From Mucilaginibacter saanensis (GTDB taxonomy: Bacteria; Bacteroidota; Bacteroidia; Sphingobacteriales; Sphingobacteriaceae): 64,000 nt of DNA. A program made the translations under genes and the position numbers. Below are positions 1-9,922 of this stretch, one piece after another (within the stretch, counting starts at the first letter, position 1; the number at the start of each line of letters is the position of its first letter). Below the pieces are notes generated by a model, which had not been told where the DNA came from, made no database searches, and saw nothing but the letters and a program-made list of their open reading frames with translations. The stretch is from positions 434,001 through 498,000 of the forward strand of contig NZ_JACHBZ010000002.1 of NCBI RefSeq assembly GCF_014200575.1, written 5' to 3'.

Positions 1-1
1 C

Positions 2-1507
2 GATATTCCGGCAGGCAGCGAAATTATTATGTACGGCGTTTTGGTGGGAAAGGCACAAAGCCATATACCTGTTGGTGGGTTATTATCAACGGGTAACGTA
101 GTACATGCTGCTAACAGCTTTTTAACAGGTAGCAGCCATACCGATTGGCATAAGCCCGATGTAAGCAAATGGCAGAACCAAACATTTAATGGTTACCATC
201 GCGAAGATGGCAGCGTAGGTACCGCCAATTACTGGCTGGTAATACCCATGGTGTTTTGCGAAAACCGGAATATTGAAGTACTGCAGGAGGCTTTAGTAAA
301 ACCGCTGGGTTACGGCCGTAAAAAAACGTATGAGATAAAAGCACAGCAACTGATCAACATGATTAAAGCTGGCGGTGAGATTGAAGAGATATTATATACC
401 GAAATTGACGGTGATACGGCCCGGAATACGGGTGATAAGTTATTCCCGAATGTGGATGGGGTAAAGTTTTTAATTCACAGCGGTGGCTGCGGTGGTACAC
501 GTCAGGATGCCACCACCTTGTGTGGCTTACTGGCAGGGTATATTACGCATCCTAATGTGGCTGGCGCCACGGTATTAAGTTTGGGTTGCCAAAATGCCGA
601 AGTAAAAATACTGCTTGAGGAGATCACTAAACGTTCACCGGCTTTTAATAAGCCTTTGTGCATTCTTGATCAGCAAAAAACAGGTAAAGAGTCTGATTTA
701 ATAGAACTTGCCATACGCCAAACACTTGCTGGTTTAATGCAGGCCAACACTTATACCCGTAAACCGGCTCCGCTAAGCAAATTGACTATTGGTTTGGAGT
801 GCGGCGGTTCCGATGGTTTTTCCGGAATTTCAGCCAATCCGGCTATTGGTTATACCTCTGATCTGCTGGTAGCACTCGGCGGTTCGGTTATCCTGGCAGA
901 GTTTCCTGAGCTCTGCGGTGTTGAACAAAATCTGATAGATCGTTGCCTGGATAAGAATAAGGCTGAACGTTTTGCCGGTTTAGTAAGCAGCTACAGCCAG
1001 CGCGCCGAAGAAGCAGGGTCAGGTTTCTACATGAATCCATCACCCGGAAACATCAAAGATGGTTTAATAACAGATGCTATCAAGTCTGCCGGAGCTGCAA
1101 AAAAGGGGGGCACATCACCTGTAACCGATGTGCTTGATTATCCTGAAAAAGTTACTAAACCGGGTTTGAACTTGTTATGCACCCCCGGTAATGATGTGGA
1201 ATCAACTACGGCCGAGGTTGGTTCTGGGGCTAATGTGGTTTTATTTACTACAGGCTTAGGTACACCAACCGGAAACCCTATTGTACCAGTGGTGAAAATT
1301 GCCACCAATACAACACTGTTTAACCGCATGAGTGACATTATTGATATTAATACCGGTACTATTGTAGAGGGAGATGAAACTATTGAACAGGCTGGTGAAA
1401 GAATACTGGACTATGTGATTAAGGTAGCAAGCGGCGAAACGGAAGTAAGTGCAGTAAGACACGGACAGGATGATTTTATTCCTTGGAAAAGAGGTGTTTC
1501 ACTGTAG
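2..1507 (+). CDS. uxaA: Altronate dehydratase, 5'-truncated by window edge
   Basis: Dehydrates D-altronate to 2-keto-3-deoxy-D-gluconate in the cytoplasm, the last UxaA step of galacturonate breakdown. The reading frame is open to the first base of the window, so the first roughly 50 residues lie upstream. What remains starts with the end of the N-terminal SAF domain (IPVGGLLSTGNVVHAA) and continues into the large UxaA domain, with the motifs GGCGGTRQD near residue 163, LGCQNAE near 195 and LECGGSDGFSGISANPAIG near 265. The C-terminal end DDFIPWKRG is typical of the family. There is no signal peptide in the visible part. The next gene, a zinc dehydrogenase, starts 42 bp downstream, which suggests a shared transcript. 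Galacturonate is the main monomer released from pectin, so the gene fits the PUL that follows. Family identity is near certain; substrate preference for altronate over a related aldonate is inferred from the family. Confidence 0.93.
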   Translation, partial: DIPAGSEIIMYGVLVGKAQSHIPVGGLLSTGNVVHAANSFLTGSSHTDWHKPDVSKWQNQTFNGYHREDGSVGTANYWLVIPMVFCENRNIEVLQEALVKPLGYGRKKTYEIKAQQLINMIKAGGEIEEILYTEIDGDTARNTGDKLFPNVDGVKFLIHSGGCGGTRQDATTLCGLLAGYITHPNVAGATVLSLGCQNAEVKILLEEITKRSPAFNKPLCILDQQKTGKESDLIELAIRQTLAGLMQANTYTRKPAPLSKLTIGLECGGSDGFSGISANPAIGYTSDLLVALGGSVILAEFPELCGVEQNLIDRCLDKNKAERFAGLVSSYSQRAEEAGSGFYMNPSPGNIKDGLITDAIKSAGAAKKGGTSPVTDVLDYPEKVTKPGLNLLCTPGNDVESTTAEVGSGANVVLFTTGLGTPTGNPIVPVVKIATNTTLFNRMSDIIDINTGTIVEGDETIEQAGERILDYVIKVASGETEVSAVRHGQDDFIPWKRGVSL

Positions 1508-1549
1508 ATAATTGAATAATTGGAAATACATCAATCCGAAAATAAAATA

Positions 1550-2563
1550 ATGAAGATACTAACCTGTATAACGCCAGGAAAGCTGGAATATGGCATGGTT
1601 GAAGTTCCTGAAGTTAAACAAGGTAATGCTTTACTAAAAATTAAACGCATAGGTATATGCGGAACTGATTTACATGCTTTTGAGGGTACGCAGCCATTTT
1701 TCAGCTACCCGCGTATATTGGGCCATGAGCTTGCTGCCGAATTAGTGGATGTTGGTGATGCCGACGAATTTAAAACGGGCGAAGCAGTGACCTTTATACC
1801 TTATTATAACTGTGGTCAATGTATTGCCTGTCGTTCAGGCAAGCCTAACTGTTGCGTAAATATTCAGGTTTGCGGTGTACATACAGATGGGGGCATGGCC
1901 GAATATCTGCAAATACCATCGCACTTATTAGTGCATGGCGATGGTCTTGGTTTTGATGAACTGGCGCTGGTTGAACCCTTGGCCATTGGTGCACATGGCG
2001 TACGCCGGGCCTATGTTAAGCCCGGCGAATTTGTGCTGGTAATTGGTGCGGGACCTATAGGCTTAGGCACTATGGAATTTGCCCGAATTGCCGGCGCAAC
2101 GGTTATTGCCGCGGATGTAAATGCACGGCGTTTAAGCTTCTGTAAAGAAAACTTAAATGTTGCCCATACTATCAATGTAAAAGATGAAAATGTAACGGAA
2201 CGGCTATCAGCCATTACCAATGGTGATATGCCCACTGTAGTAATTGATGCAACAGGCAATCAAAAAGCTATTAATGGTGCGTTTCAATATATGGCTCACG
2301 GAGCAAGATATGTGTTAGTTGGGCTACAAAGGGACGAGATCATTGTTAGCCATCCGGAGTTTCATAAACGTGAGGCTACGCTGATGAGCAGCCGTAATGC
2401 TACCCGTGAGGATTTTGAACATGTGATCCGTTCAATGAAAAGCGGTTTGGTTGATCCTAAAACCTATATAACGCACAGGGTAACATTTGATGAAGTAAAA
2501 GACCAGTTCGAAAGCTGGTTAAATCCCGCTAATGGAGTTATAAAAGCAATGGTTGAGTTATAA
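1550..2563 (+). CDS. Zinc-dependent medium-chain dehydrogenase, sugar-acid type
   Basis: A cytoplasmic NAD(P)-dependent alcohol/polyol dehydrogenase of 337 residues. The catalytic-zinc ligands are visible as Cys37 (GICGTDLH) and His59-Glu60 (GHE). The structural-zinc lobe has four cysteines at residues 88, 91, 94 and 102. The nucleotide-binding glycine motif GAGPIG lies near residue 167. I start at ATG 1550 (MKILTC) because the longer frame would need a TTG and adds an ungapped polar tail. The position directly after altronate dehydratase suggests it makes a keto-acid or aldonate feeding UxaA. An L-galactonate 5-dehydrogenase (LgoD-like, giving D-tagaturonate) is one plausible role, since L-galactose occurs in RG-II and a GH95 enzyme is encoded nearby. 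Threonine-dehydrogenase-like or L-idonate-type specificity cannot be excluded from sequence alone. Confidence 0.8.
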   Translation: MKILTCITPGKLEYGMVEVPEVKQGNALLKIKRIGICGTDLHAFEGTQPFFSYPRILGHELAAELVDVGDADEFKTGEAVTFIPYYNCGQCIACRSGKPNCCVNIQVCGVHTDGGMAEYLQIPSHLLVHGDGLGFDELALVEPLAIGAHGVRRAYVKPGEFVLVIGAGPIGLGTMEFARIAGATVIAADVNARRLSFCKENLNVAHTINVKDENVTERLSAITNGDMPTVVIDATGNQKAINGAFQYMAHGARYVLVGLQRDEIIVSHPEFHKREATLMSSRNATREDFEHVIRSMKSGLVDPKTYITHRVTFDEVKDQFESWLNPANGVIKAMVEL

Positions 2564-2567
2564 TATA

Positions 2568-4127
2568 ATGAATAACAGAGCTGTAATATTATTTTTTATT
2601 GGGTTGACGATTTGTTTTACCGTAGGTAATGTTAATGCGCAGCAAAAGCATTTGTTGAGTTTTAATAAATTGAAAAGCTACGTTGGTTATTTTAACGCTA
2701 TTGATACGGAAACGGTAAAGAATTATGTAACTAACGATCATGCTTATGAATGGCTCGCTAAAAACGTGCCGCTGTTTGATTGCCCCGATTCGGCTATTCA
2801 AAAAATATATTACTATCGCTGGTGGACATTCAGGAAGCACCTCAAACAAACTCCCGATGGGTTTATCTTTACAGAATTTATAACTCCTGTTACTTTTACA
2901 GGCGTTTATAACAGCTCAAGCAGTGCACTTGGTCATCAGATTTATGAGGGCAGGTGGTTGCATGATCCTCAATATATTGATCAGTATATCAGCTTCTGGT
3001 TGTATGTTGATCCTAAACAAAAAAAGCCGCATTTACACGCTTTTAGTAGCTGGATCGACGATGCCGTTTATAATTACTACCTCGTTAATCTCAATAAGCC
3101 CTTTATTCAAAAGAATCTACCCGCCCTTAACCTGGATTATAACCAATGGGAAAGTGAAAAGCAACTGCCTGACAAACTTTTTTGGCAGTTTGATGTGAGG
3201 GATGCCATGGAAGAATCTATCAGCGGGGGGCGCAAAGTAAAAAACGTTAGGCCAACCATTAACAGTTATATGTACGGCAACGCTGTTGCTTTGGCAAAAA
3301 TGGCCGCTTTGACGGGTAATGATACCTTACAAGCTAAATATGCCCAAAAGGCAACCGAACTGAAAAAACTGGTTCAGGATAGTTTATGGAATGATACCGC
3401 CTCATTTTTTGAGGTGAGGAAACCCAACGGTCATTTTGCAGATGCCCGCGAAGAACTCGGATTTATTCCCTGGTATTTCAACCTGCCCAATGATGAACCA
3501 GTTTACGCAAAACAATGGAGTCAGCTCACTGATGAAAAAGGCTTTAATGCACCGTGGGGCATTACTACTGCTGAAAGGCGTCATCCTTTATTTCGTACGC
3601 ACGGTACCGGGCACGGTTGCGAATGGGATGGTGCTGTATGGCCCTTTGCCACAGCACAAACACTCAAAGGTTTAGCTAATTTGCTTACAAATTATCAAAG
3701 CAAGGGTGGCATGACTCCGGCTGTTTTTTATAATGAACTGCATAAATATGCATTGTCGCACATTAAACGTGGAGTGCCTTACCTTGGTGAATACCAGGAC
3801 GAGAAGACAGGATATTGGCTAAAAGGCGATAATCCGCGAAGCAGTTATTATAACCACTCTGGTTTTTGTGACCTGATTATCAATGATTTGGTTGGCTTGA
3901 AACCGAGGGCTGATAATATGCTGGAGATTTTTCCGCTCATCCCGCAGGGCAAATGGCAATGGTTTGCGCTGGATAATGTATTGTACCATGGTCATTATAT
4001 CAGTATAATATGGGACAAAACCGGCGCAAGGTATCATAAAGGCAAAGGTTTTATAATTTATGCGGATGGTAAGGCCATTCTACGTAGTGCAACCTTAAAA
4101 CATGTACTGGCAAAACTTCCGGCTTAA
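2568..4127 (+). CDS. Exported (alpha/alpha)6-barrel glycoside hydrolase, MGH1/YgjK-like; possible GH142
   Basis: A predicted periplasmic hydrolase of 519 residues. The N-terminus (MNNRAVILFFIGLTICFTVG ending NVNAQQ) is a clear type I signal peptide. The body is rich in paired helices. The segment starting near residue 345 (GTGHGCEWDGAVWPFATAQT) and the later YYNHSGFCD stretch resemble GH63-clan and mannosylglycerate-hydrolase-like (alpha/alpha)6 domains. I start at ATG 2568, five bases after the previous stop, rather than in the overlapping upstream frame. In Bacteroides thetaiotaomicron the RG-II beta-L-arabinofuranosidase domain GH142 is also (alpha/alpha)6, so that activity is a reasonable guess in this neighbourhood. 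I cannot confirm the family from sequence alone. It closes the first gene run, with a 203-bp gap after it. Confidence 0.55.
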   Translation: MNNRAVILFFIGLTICFTVGNVNAQQKHLLSFNKLKSYVGYFNAIDTETVKNYVTNDHAYEWLAKNVPLFDCPDSAIQKIYYYRWWTFRKHLKQTPDGFIFTEFITPVTFTGVYNSSSSALGHQIYEGRWLHDPQYIDQYISFWLYVDPKQKKPHLHAFSSWIDDAVYNYYLVNLNKPFIQKNLPALNLDYNQWESEKQLPDKLFWQFDVRDAMEESISGGRKVKNVRPTINSYMYGNAVALAKMAALTGNDTLQAKYAQKATELKKLVQDSLWNDTASFFEVRKPNGHFADAREELGFIPWYFNLPNDEPVYAKQWSQLTDEKGFNAPWGITTAERRHPLFRTHGTGHGCEWDGAVWPFATAQTLKGLANLLTNYQSKGGMTPAVFYNELHKYALSHIKRGVPYLGEYQDEKTGYWLKGDNPRSSYYNHSGFCDLIINDLVGLKPRADNMLEIFPLIPQGKWQWFALDNVLYHGHYISIIWDKTGARYHKGKGFIIYADGKAILRSATLKHVLAKLPA

Positions 4128-4228
4128 CGGTAGTTAAGTTTCTTCTATTTCAAGCAGAGATTTGTAATGATGGTAACATCGTATAGTATATGGAGAAAAT
4201 ATCAGATGAAATTACCCGGTAGTACTGA

Positions 4229-4236
4229 TATTTTTG
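4229..4236 (+). promoter_or_regulatory. Candidate Bacteroidota -7 element before the first glycosidase run
   Basis: TATTTTTG matches the TAnnTTTG consensus of Bacteroidota sigma-ABfr promoters. It sits in the 203-bp gap (4128-4330) before the GH138-like gene and would give a leader of about 90 nt. No convincing TTTG -33 element lies at the expected distance, so this is only a candidate. I see no open frame of note in the rest of the gap. Confidence 0.3.
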
Positions 4237-4330
4237 AATGTTATACAACCAATTAAGTACCATCTTAACATATCCGCTTTGTCAAAGTCAGGCAACCCCT
4301 CAACGGCTTTGTGGCAAATGATGCTGAAAT

Positions 4331-7084
4331 ATGAAAATAAAGATACCATATACTTTCGCTGCATTTTTATGGCTGTTATCCAGCTGTCTTTTTACATCGT
4401 TAAAGGCATCAGAGCCCATTAAAAAGGTTACCATTGTTATTGTTCAAGATGATCAGGCCCGTGTAATTTATGGAGTACAAAGGTTAACAATGGCATTGCA
4501 AAAAGCCGGACATGCAGTAACTACTACAAATTATAGGGGAGTGTTCCCAAGTGGTAACACCATTATAGTAGGTTTATTACAGGATATTGTCCTGAAAAAG
4601 TTAATCCCCGTAACTGATAAAAATCCCGGTAAAGAAGGGTTTGTGATCAGTAATCATAATACCGGTAGAAAAATAGTGATCGGCGGGTCAGATAATTCAG
4701 GTGTACTATATGGTTGCCTGGAACTGGCCGATCGTATTCTTAGCAACGGTCAATTGCCTGTCGATATCAACCTAATTGATCAGCCTGAAATGATATTGCG
4801 CGGTGCTTGCGTAGGCGTACAAAAACCGGCGTTGCTGCCCGGTCGTGGTACTTATGAGTACCCCTATACACCTCAAAATTTCCCCTGGTTTTATGACAAG
4901 GCACTTTGGTTACGGTACCTGGATTCACTGGTCGAAAACCGGATGAACTCCCTGTACCTATGGAACGGACATCCGTTTGCCTCGCTGGTAAAAGTAAAGA
5001 AATATCCTTATGCCGTGGAGGTTGATGATGCCACTTTTAAAAAGAATGAGGAAATGTACCGTTTTTTGGCGAGCGAAGCCGATAAACGTGGCATTTGGCT
5101 TATACAGGGTTTTTATAACATCATTGTATCCAAACCATTTGCCGAAAAAAATAACCTCAAAACGCAGGACAGAAACCGCCACATTGTACCCATCATTGCC
5201 GATTATACCCGCAAATCCATTGCTGCATTCGTGCAAAAATACCCTAATGTAGGCCTGCTGATCACGCTTGGCGAAGCTATGGAAGGCGTAGGGCAGGATG
5301 ATATAGACTGGTTCACCAAAACCATTATTCCGGGCATGCGGGATGGGTTAAAGGCTTTGGGCCGCACAGATGAGCCTCCAATAGTATTACGGGCCCATGA
5401 TACCGATGCCCCAACTGTAATGAAGTATGCAAAACCATTATATAAAAATCTGTATACCATGGCTAAATATAATGGCGAAGCGCTTACCACTTATGAACCT
5501 CACGGCCCCTGGGCCGATTTGCACCGCACCCTAAGTAGTATCGGTACCGTGCAGATTGAGAATGTACATATCATGGCTAATCTGGAGCCTTTTCGTTATG
5601 GATCAGCAGATTTTATACAAAAATGCGTGTTGGCCATGCACAATACTTATGGCGCAAATGGTTTGCATATTTATCCGCAGGCTTCTTACTGGGATTGGCC
5701 TTATACTGCTGACAATGCAGGTAATACAAGATTATTACAGATGGATCGTGACTGGATATGGTATAAGGAATGGGCACGCTACGCCTGGAATTGCCACCGG
5801 GACAGGGCTGCCGAGATAAATTATTGGGCTGCACAATTAGCTTCAAAATATGGCACCGATGAAGCACAGGGTAGGGCGATCTTGACAGCCTACGAGCAGT
5901 CGGGTGAAATAGCCCCTGAATTGTTGAGGCGTTTTGGTATTACCGATGGTAACCGGCAAACCATGACTTTGGGGATGCTGATGAGCCAAATGGTTAATCC
6001 AGAAAAATATGGTCTGTTTTCTTTGCTTTATAATTCAGAAGGTCCTGTTGGGGAGATGATGAGTGAGTATGCCGAAAAGGAATGGAAGCACGAGCCTCAT
6101 ATTGGCGAAACCCCCGTTAAGGTAATTGACAATGTGATTATGCAGGGGCGTAAAGCGGTTGAAGCTGTTGACCAGGCAGCGCCGGGAATAAAAAGAGATA
6201 AGGCCGAGTTTGCCCGGTTAAAGAACGATATGTATTGCTACAATGCACTGGCCAATAGTTATGCCTATAAAGCAAAAGCTGCTTTGTGGGTACTGCGCTA
6301 TAAATATTCTGATAATATCGGCGATCTGGAAAAAGCACTGCCAGATTTGCAAACCAGCTTAAAGTATTATCAGGAACTGGTAAGGTTTACAAAAAATACT
6401 TATTTGTATGCCAATAGTATGCAAACCAAGCAACGCAAAATACCTGTTGGCGGTAACGATGCTAAGATGAAAACCTGGGTAGAATTATTGCCGGTTTATC
6501 AAAAGGAACTCGAAAATTTTAAACGCAATATTGATTCGTTGAAATCGCCGAAAATTACCTCAAAAAAGGCGGCGCAAATTGTTTTAACCGATGCGCAGGT
6601 AACGGATAATGCAGATCGTTACCAATTAAAGGCAGATGAAAAGGTGTTTACAGATACTGTTGCGGTTATAAAAAATGTAGCGAAAGAATTAAGTGGCTTG
6701 CATGGTATCAGGTTTTTAAAGGCAGACCAATTTAAAAACGGAACAACATTTAGTTTTAAGAATGCTAAGCCGGTAAAGGTGCTCGTGGGTTTCTTTAACA
6801 CTCAGGACGCCGGGTATTTACCTGCACCACAACTGGAAACCGATGCCAGCGCCAACGACTATGGGCAGGCTGATATAAAAATTGCCAACGCTATCCAGAT
6901 AGAAGGTTTGCCACCGGTTAATGTACACAGCTATTCCTTTAAAGCAGGTACCAATACGCTTGCCTTGGGTAAAGGGACTTGTTTAATCTTAGGTGTTGTT
7001 GATGATGATACTCCAATCCCGGTTTATGATGCAGGCTTAAGTAATGCCGGAAATATTAAGGATTTACGTTGGTTGTTTAATTAA
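4331..7084 (+). CDS. Exported GH20-like-domain plus TIM-barrel glycosidase; candidate GH138 alpha-D-galacturonidase
   Basis: A predicted periplasmic enzyme of 917 residues. After a signal peptide (FAAFLWLLSSCLFTSLKAS) comes an alpha/beta domain of about 130 residues that resembles the GH20b-like domain found in front of several glycosidase barrels (VIVQDDQARVIYGVQRL, then NTGRKIVIGGSDNSGVLYGC). A barrel follows from about residue 150 to 480, containing candidate acidic residues Glu315 (ITLGEAMEG), Glu410 (QIENVH) and Glu419 (NLEPFRYG). A helical region and a C-terminal beta-rich domain end the protein. Length and domain order fit the GH138 alpha-D-galacturonidase of RG-II chain A, and the surrounding gene set supports it. 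The GH115 and GH67 alpha-glucuronidase signature motifs are not visible. Family assignment is inference; a glycosidase identity is much safer. Confidence 0.55.
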   Translation: MKIKIPYTFAAFLWLLSSCLFTSLKASEPIKKVTIVIVQDDQARVIYGVQRLTMALQKAGHAVTTTNYRGVFPSGNTIIVGLLQDIVLKKLIPVTDKNPGKEGFVISNHNTGRKIVIGGSDNSGVLYGCLELADRILSNGQLPVDINLIDQPEMILRGACVGVQKPALLPGRGTYEYPYTPQNFPWFYDKALWLRYLDSLVENRMNSLYLWNGHPFASLVKVKKYPYAVEVDDATFKKNEEMYRFLASEADKRGIWLIQGFYNIIVSKPFAEKNNLKTQDRNRHIVPIIADYTRKSIAAFVQKYPNVGLLITLGEAMEGVGQDDIDWFTKTIIPGMRDGLKALGRTDEPPIVLRAHDTDAPTVMKYAKPLYKNLYTMAKYNGEALTTYEPHGPWADLHRTLSSIGTVQIENVHIMANLEPFRYGSADFIQKCVLAMHNTYGANGLHIYPQASYWDWPYTADNAGNTRLLQMDRDWIWYKEWARYAWNCHRDRAAEINYWAAQLASKYGTDEAQGRAILTAYEQSGEIAPELLRRFGITDGNRQTMTLGMLMSQMVNPEKYGLFSLLYNSEGPVGEMMSEYAEKEWKHEPHIGETPVKVIDNVIMQGRKAVEAVDQAAPGIKRDKAEFARLKNDMYCYNALANSYAYKAKAALWVLRYKYSDNIGDLEKALPDLQTSLKYYQELVRFTKNTYLYANSMQTKQRKIPVGGNDAKMKTWVELLPVYQKELENFKRNIDSLKSPKITSKKAAQIVLTDAQVTDNADRYQLKADEKVFTDTVAVIKNVAKELSGLHGIRFLKADQFKNGTTFSFKNAKPVKVLVGFFNTQDAGYLPAPQLETDASANDYGQADIKIANAIQIEGLPPVNVHSYSFKAGTNTLALGKGTCLILGVVDDDTPIPVYDAGLSNAGNIKDLRWLFN

Positions 7085-7093
7085 TTTAGGGCT

Positions 7094-9922
7094 ATGAAAA
7101 ACCGAAAATCATCAGTCTTTAAGCCATTGGGTATTGCAATTATACTTTTACTTGCTGCAGATATTGCATTTGCGCAAACCAATCTGAAATTATGGTATAA
7201 ACAACCTGCCCAAAAATGGACAGATGCGTTGCCCATTGGCAATGGCCGGTTGGGCGCTATGATATTTGGTGGCGCTGAACAGGATCGTATTCAGTTTAAT
7301 GAGCAAAGCTTATGGACTGGAGGCCCGCGGGCTTATGAACGGGAGGGAGCTTCCAAATACCTGCAACCTATTCGTCAGCTTTTGTTTGACGGCAAACAGG
7401 CCGATGCGGAGAGCCTTGCTCAGCAGCATTTCATGGGCGTGAAAAGTAACGAGGTTAGTTATGCTGCCGATTCAATTGCCTGGTTAAAAAAAGTAAGCTC
7501 AAACACAGCACCCGCTACCGTAGCATTTAATGACAACGGTTGGAAAACGATGACAGTGCCTGCAGCTAACGGCTGGGAGGCAACAGCAGGTTTTGAGGGG
7601 TTGGATGGCGCTGTATGGTTAAGGACTACGGTTGATGTACCGGCAGAGATGGTAAATAGAAATATGATGCTCAGTATTGGCCGTGTGCGCGATATGGATT
7701 TTACCTATATCAATGGTAAATTGATCGGTTCAACCACAAATTCAGCTAATCGGAAATATGCTATCCCCTCGGGTTTATTACACCCAGGTAAAAATACTAT
7801 TGCCGTTCAGGTAATTAATTTTTTTGACAAAGGTGGGTTAACAACCGTTAAAGAAAAATTCGCGGTATATGTGGAAGGGACAAATCCGGAAACAGGTATT
7901 TTGTTAAAACCTGAATGGAAATATTGGATTCAGGATGATAATCCTCCGGCATACCCGCATTATAATGCCGATTACCAACCTTTTGCAGATGTATATCTGC
8001 AATTTCCCAAACAAGTCATCAGTGCCTATAAACGCGATTTGGATATTAGTAATGCCACAGCACATGTAAGCTATAAGGCCAATGGTGTAACTTATACCCG
8101 CGAGTATCTGAGCAGCGCCCCCAATCAGGTAATCGCAATTCACCTCACTGCAAATAAAAAGGGTAGTATCACCTTAAAAGCGCTGATGAAAAGCCTGCAT
8201 AAAAACTTTACTACCCGCAGAGTCGACGAGCATACACTGGCCTTATCCCTCAAAGTACGCGATGGTGTTTTGCGTGGCGTAAGTTACCTCACTGTACAAA
8301 CCAAAGGGGGTAAGGCACTGGTTACAGCAAATAATATAGCCATTACCGGCGCTGATGAAGCTACCCTGTATTTAGCTGCGGCCACCAGCTTTAAAAATTA
8401 TCATGATGTATCCAATAATCCGGATGCTACATGTAAGGATCAAATAGCTGCCCTTGCGCATAAAAGCTATGCAGTTATCCGGGCTGATCATATCAAAGAC
8501 TATCAGAAATATTTTAACACCTTTACCATTGACCTTGGTAAAGGTATTAACGCAGATTTACCTACAGATGAGCGTATCCTTAAATTTAAATATACTCCTG
8601 ATCCATCATTTATTACGCTTTATGTCCAGTACGGCAGATATTTATTAATTTCTTCGTCACGTGCCGGCAATGGCCCTGCAAATTTGCAGGGCTTATGGAA
8701 TGATCTGCTTACACCACCGTGGGGTAGCAAATTTACCACCAATATTAATCTGGAAATGAACTACTGGCCCGCCGAAGTTTTGAACCTTTCGGCTTGCAGC
8801 GAGCCATTTTTTGATATTGTTGACGACTTAACGCAAACCGGTAAGCAAACCGCGAGGGCACATTATAATGCGGCAGGCTGGGTACTGCATCACAATACCG
8901 ATTTGTGGAGAGGCACGGCGCCGGTAAATGCTTCTAATCATGGTATTTGGGTAAGTGGTGGTGCGTGGCTGTGCCATCAATTATGGGAACATTATTTATA
9001 TACAAAGGATGAGGATTTTTTAAGAAATCGTGCTTACCCGGAAATGAAGGGTGCGGCAGAGTTTTTTGTACACTTTTTAGTAAAAGACCCTAAGACCGGT
9101 TACCTGATTAGCGCACCATCCAACTCGCCAGAACATGGCGGTCTGGTGGCCGGGCCAACTATGGATCACCAGATCATCCGCGATCTGTTCAAAAACTGTA
9201 TTGCAGTATCTGACCTTTTAGGTGTCGACAAGGCATTTGCAGATACACTCCGGCTAAAGTACAACCTGATTGCGCCAAATAAAATTGGCAAGTATGGTCA
9301 GCTGCAGGAGTGGATGGAAGATAAGGATGATACTACGGATACCCATCGCCATGTATCACACATGTGGGGCGTTTTTCCGGGTACTGATATAACCTGGAAA
9401 AACCCTGAATTAATGAAAGCAGCTGAACGATCCATGCATTATCGTGGCGATGAAGGCACCGGCTGGAGTATTGCCTGGAAAGTGAATATATGGGCCCGAA
9501 TGAAAGAAGGCGACCATGCCTACCTGATGTTTACTAAACTGCTTTCGCCTGCCGATGTAAACTCAGGTAAAGAAAAGGGGGGCGTTTACCATAACTTATT
9601 TGATGCGCATCCACCGTTTCAGATTGACGGGAATTTTGGCGGTGCGGCTGGCTTACCAGAAATGCTATTGCAAAGCCAGGGCGATGATATTGAATTGTTA
9701 CCGGCTTTGCCATCAGCTTTGGCTCAGGGTAATGTTAAAGGGATATGTGCCCGTGGTGGTTTTGTACTCAATTTTAACTGGCAGCATGGCTTATTGCAAA
9801 ACGTGGAGATATTATCAAATGCAGGCGGTAGTTGTCATCTGCGCTATCATGATAAAACTATCAGTATTGATACTCAAAAAGGTGGATCATATAAGTTTAA
9901 CGGCGATTTAAAACAGTTGTAA
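7094..9922 (+). CDS. GH95 alpha-L-galactosidase/alpha-L-fucosidase with inserted lectin-like domain
   Basis: An inverting exo-glycosidase of 942 residues, exported by a signal peptide ending AFAQ. The N-terminal GH95 beta-domain is evident (LPIGNGRLGAMIFGGAEQDR). The (alpha/alpha)6 catalytic domain keeps the GH95 residues: Asn550 and Asn552 in TTNINLEMNYW, the acid Glu680 in APSNSPEHGG, and Asp845 in FQIDGNFGG. RG-II side chain A carries terminal L-galactose, and an RG-II GH95 of B. thetaiotaomicron is an alpha-L-galactosidase, so that is the preferred activity; fucosidase is the alternative. Unusually, about 160 residues (roughly 120-285) are inserted between the QQHFMG and YQPFADVYLQF segments of the N-terminal domain. 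The insert resembles the jelly-roll of sialate O-acetylesterases (AVWLRTTVDVP, MDFTYINGKLIGST, LHPGKNTIAVQV). It starts 9 bases after the previous stop. Confidence 0.88.
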   Translation: MKNRKSSVFKPLGIAIILLLAADIAFAQTNLKLWYKQPAQKWTDALPIGNGRLGAMIFGGAEQDRIQFNEQSLWTGGPRAYEREGASKYLQPIRQLLFDGKQADAESLAQQHFMGVKSNEVSYAADSIAWLKKVSSNTAPATVAFNDNGWKTMTVPAANGWEATAGFEGLDGAVWLRTTVDVPAEMVNRNMMLSIGRVRDMDFTYINGKLIGSTTNSANRKYAIPSGLLHPGKNTIAVQVINFFDKGGLTTVKEKFAVYVEGTNPETGILLKPEWKYWIQDDNPPAYPHYNADYQPFADVYLQFPKQVISAYKRDLDISNATAHVSYKANGVTYTREYLSSAPNQVIAIHLTANKKGSITLKALMKSLHKNFTTRRVDEHTLALSLKVRDGVLRGVSYLTVQTKGGKALVTANNIAITGADEATLYLAAATSFKNYHDVSNNPDATCKDQIAALAHKSYAVIRADHIKDYQKYFNTFTIDLGKGINADLPTDERILKFKYTPDPSFITLYVQYGRYLLISSSRAGNGPANLQGLWNDLLTPPWGSKFTTNINLEMNYWPAEVLNLSACSEPFFDIVDDLTQTGKQTARAHYNAAGWVLHHNTDLWRGTAPVNASNHGIWVSGGAWLCHQLWEHYLYTKDEDFLRNRAYPEMKGAAEFFVHFLVKDPKTGYLISAPSNSPEHGGLVAGPTMDHQIIRDLFKNCIAVSDLLGVDKAFADTLRLKYNLIAPNKIGKYGQLQEWMEDKDDTTDTHRHVSHMWGVFPGTDITWKNPELMKAAERSMHYRGDEGTGWSIAWKVNIWARMKEGDHAYLMFTKLLSPADVNSGKEKGGVYHNLFDAHPPFQIDGNFGGAAGLPEMLLQSQGDDIELLPALPSALAQGNVKGICARGGFVLNFNWQHGLLQNVEILSNAGGSCHLRYHDKTISIDTQKGGSYKFNGDLKQL

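Noticed and set aside
4128..4330. A small gene in the 203-bp gap
   Set aside because: The only plus-strand frame there (from 4234) runs into the next gene out of phase and has no coding character.
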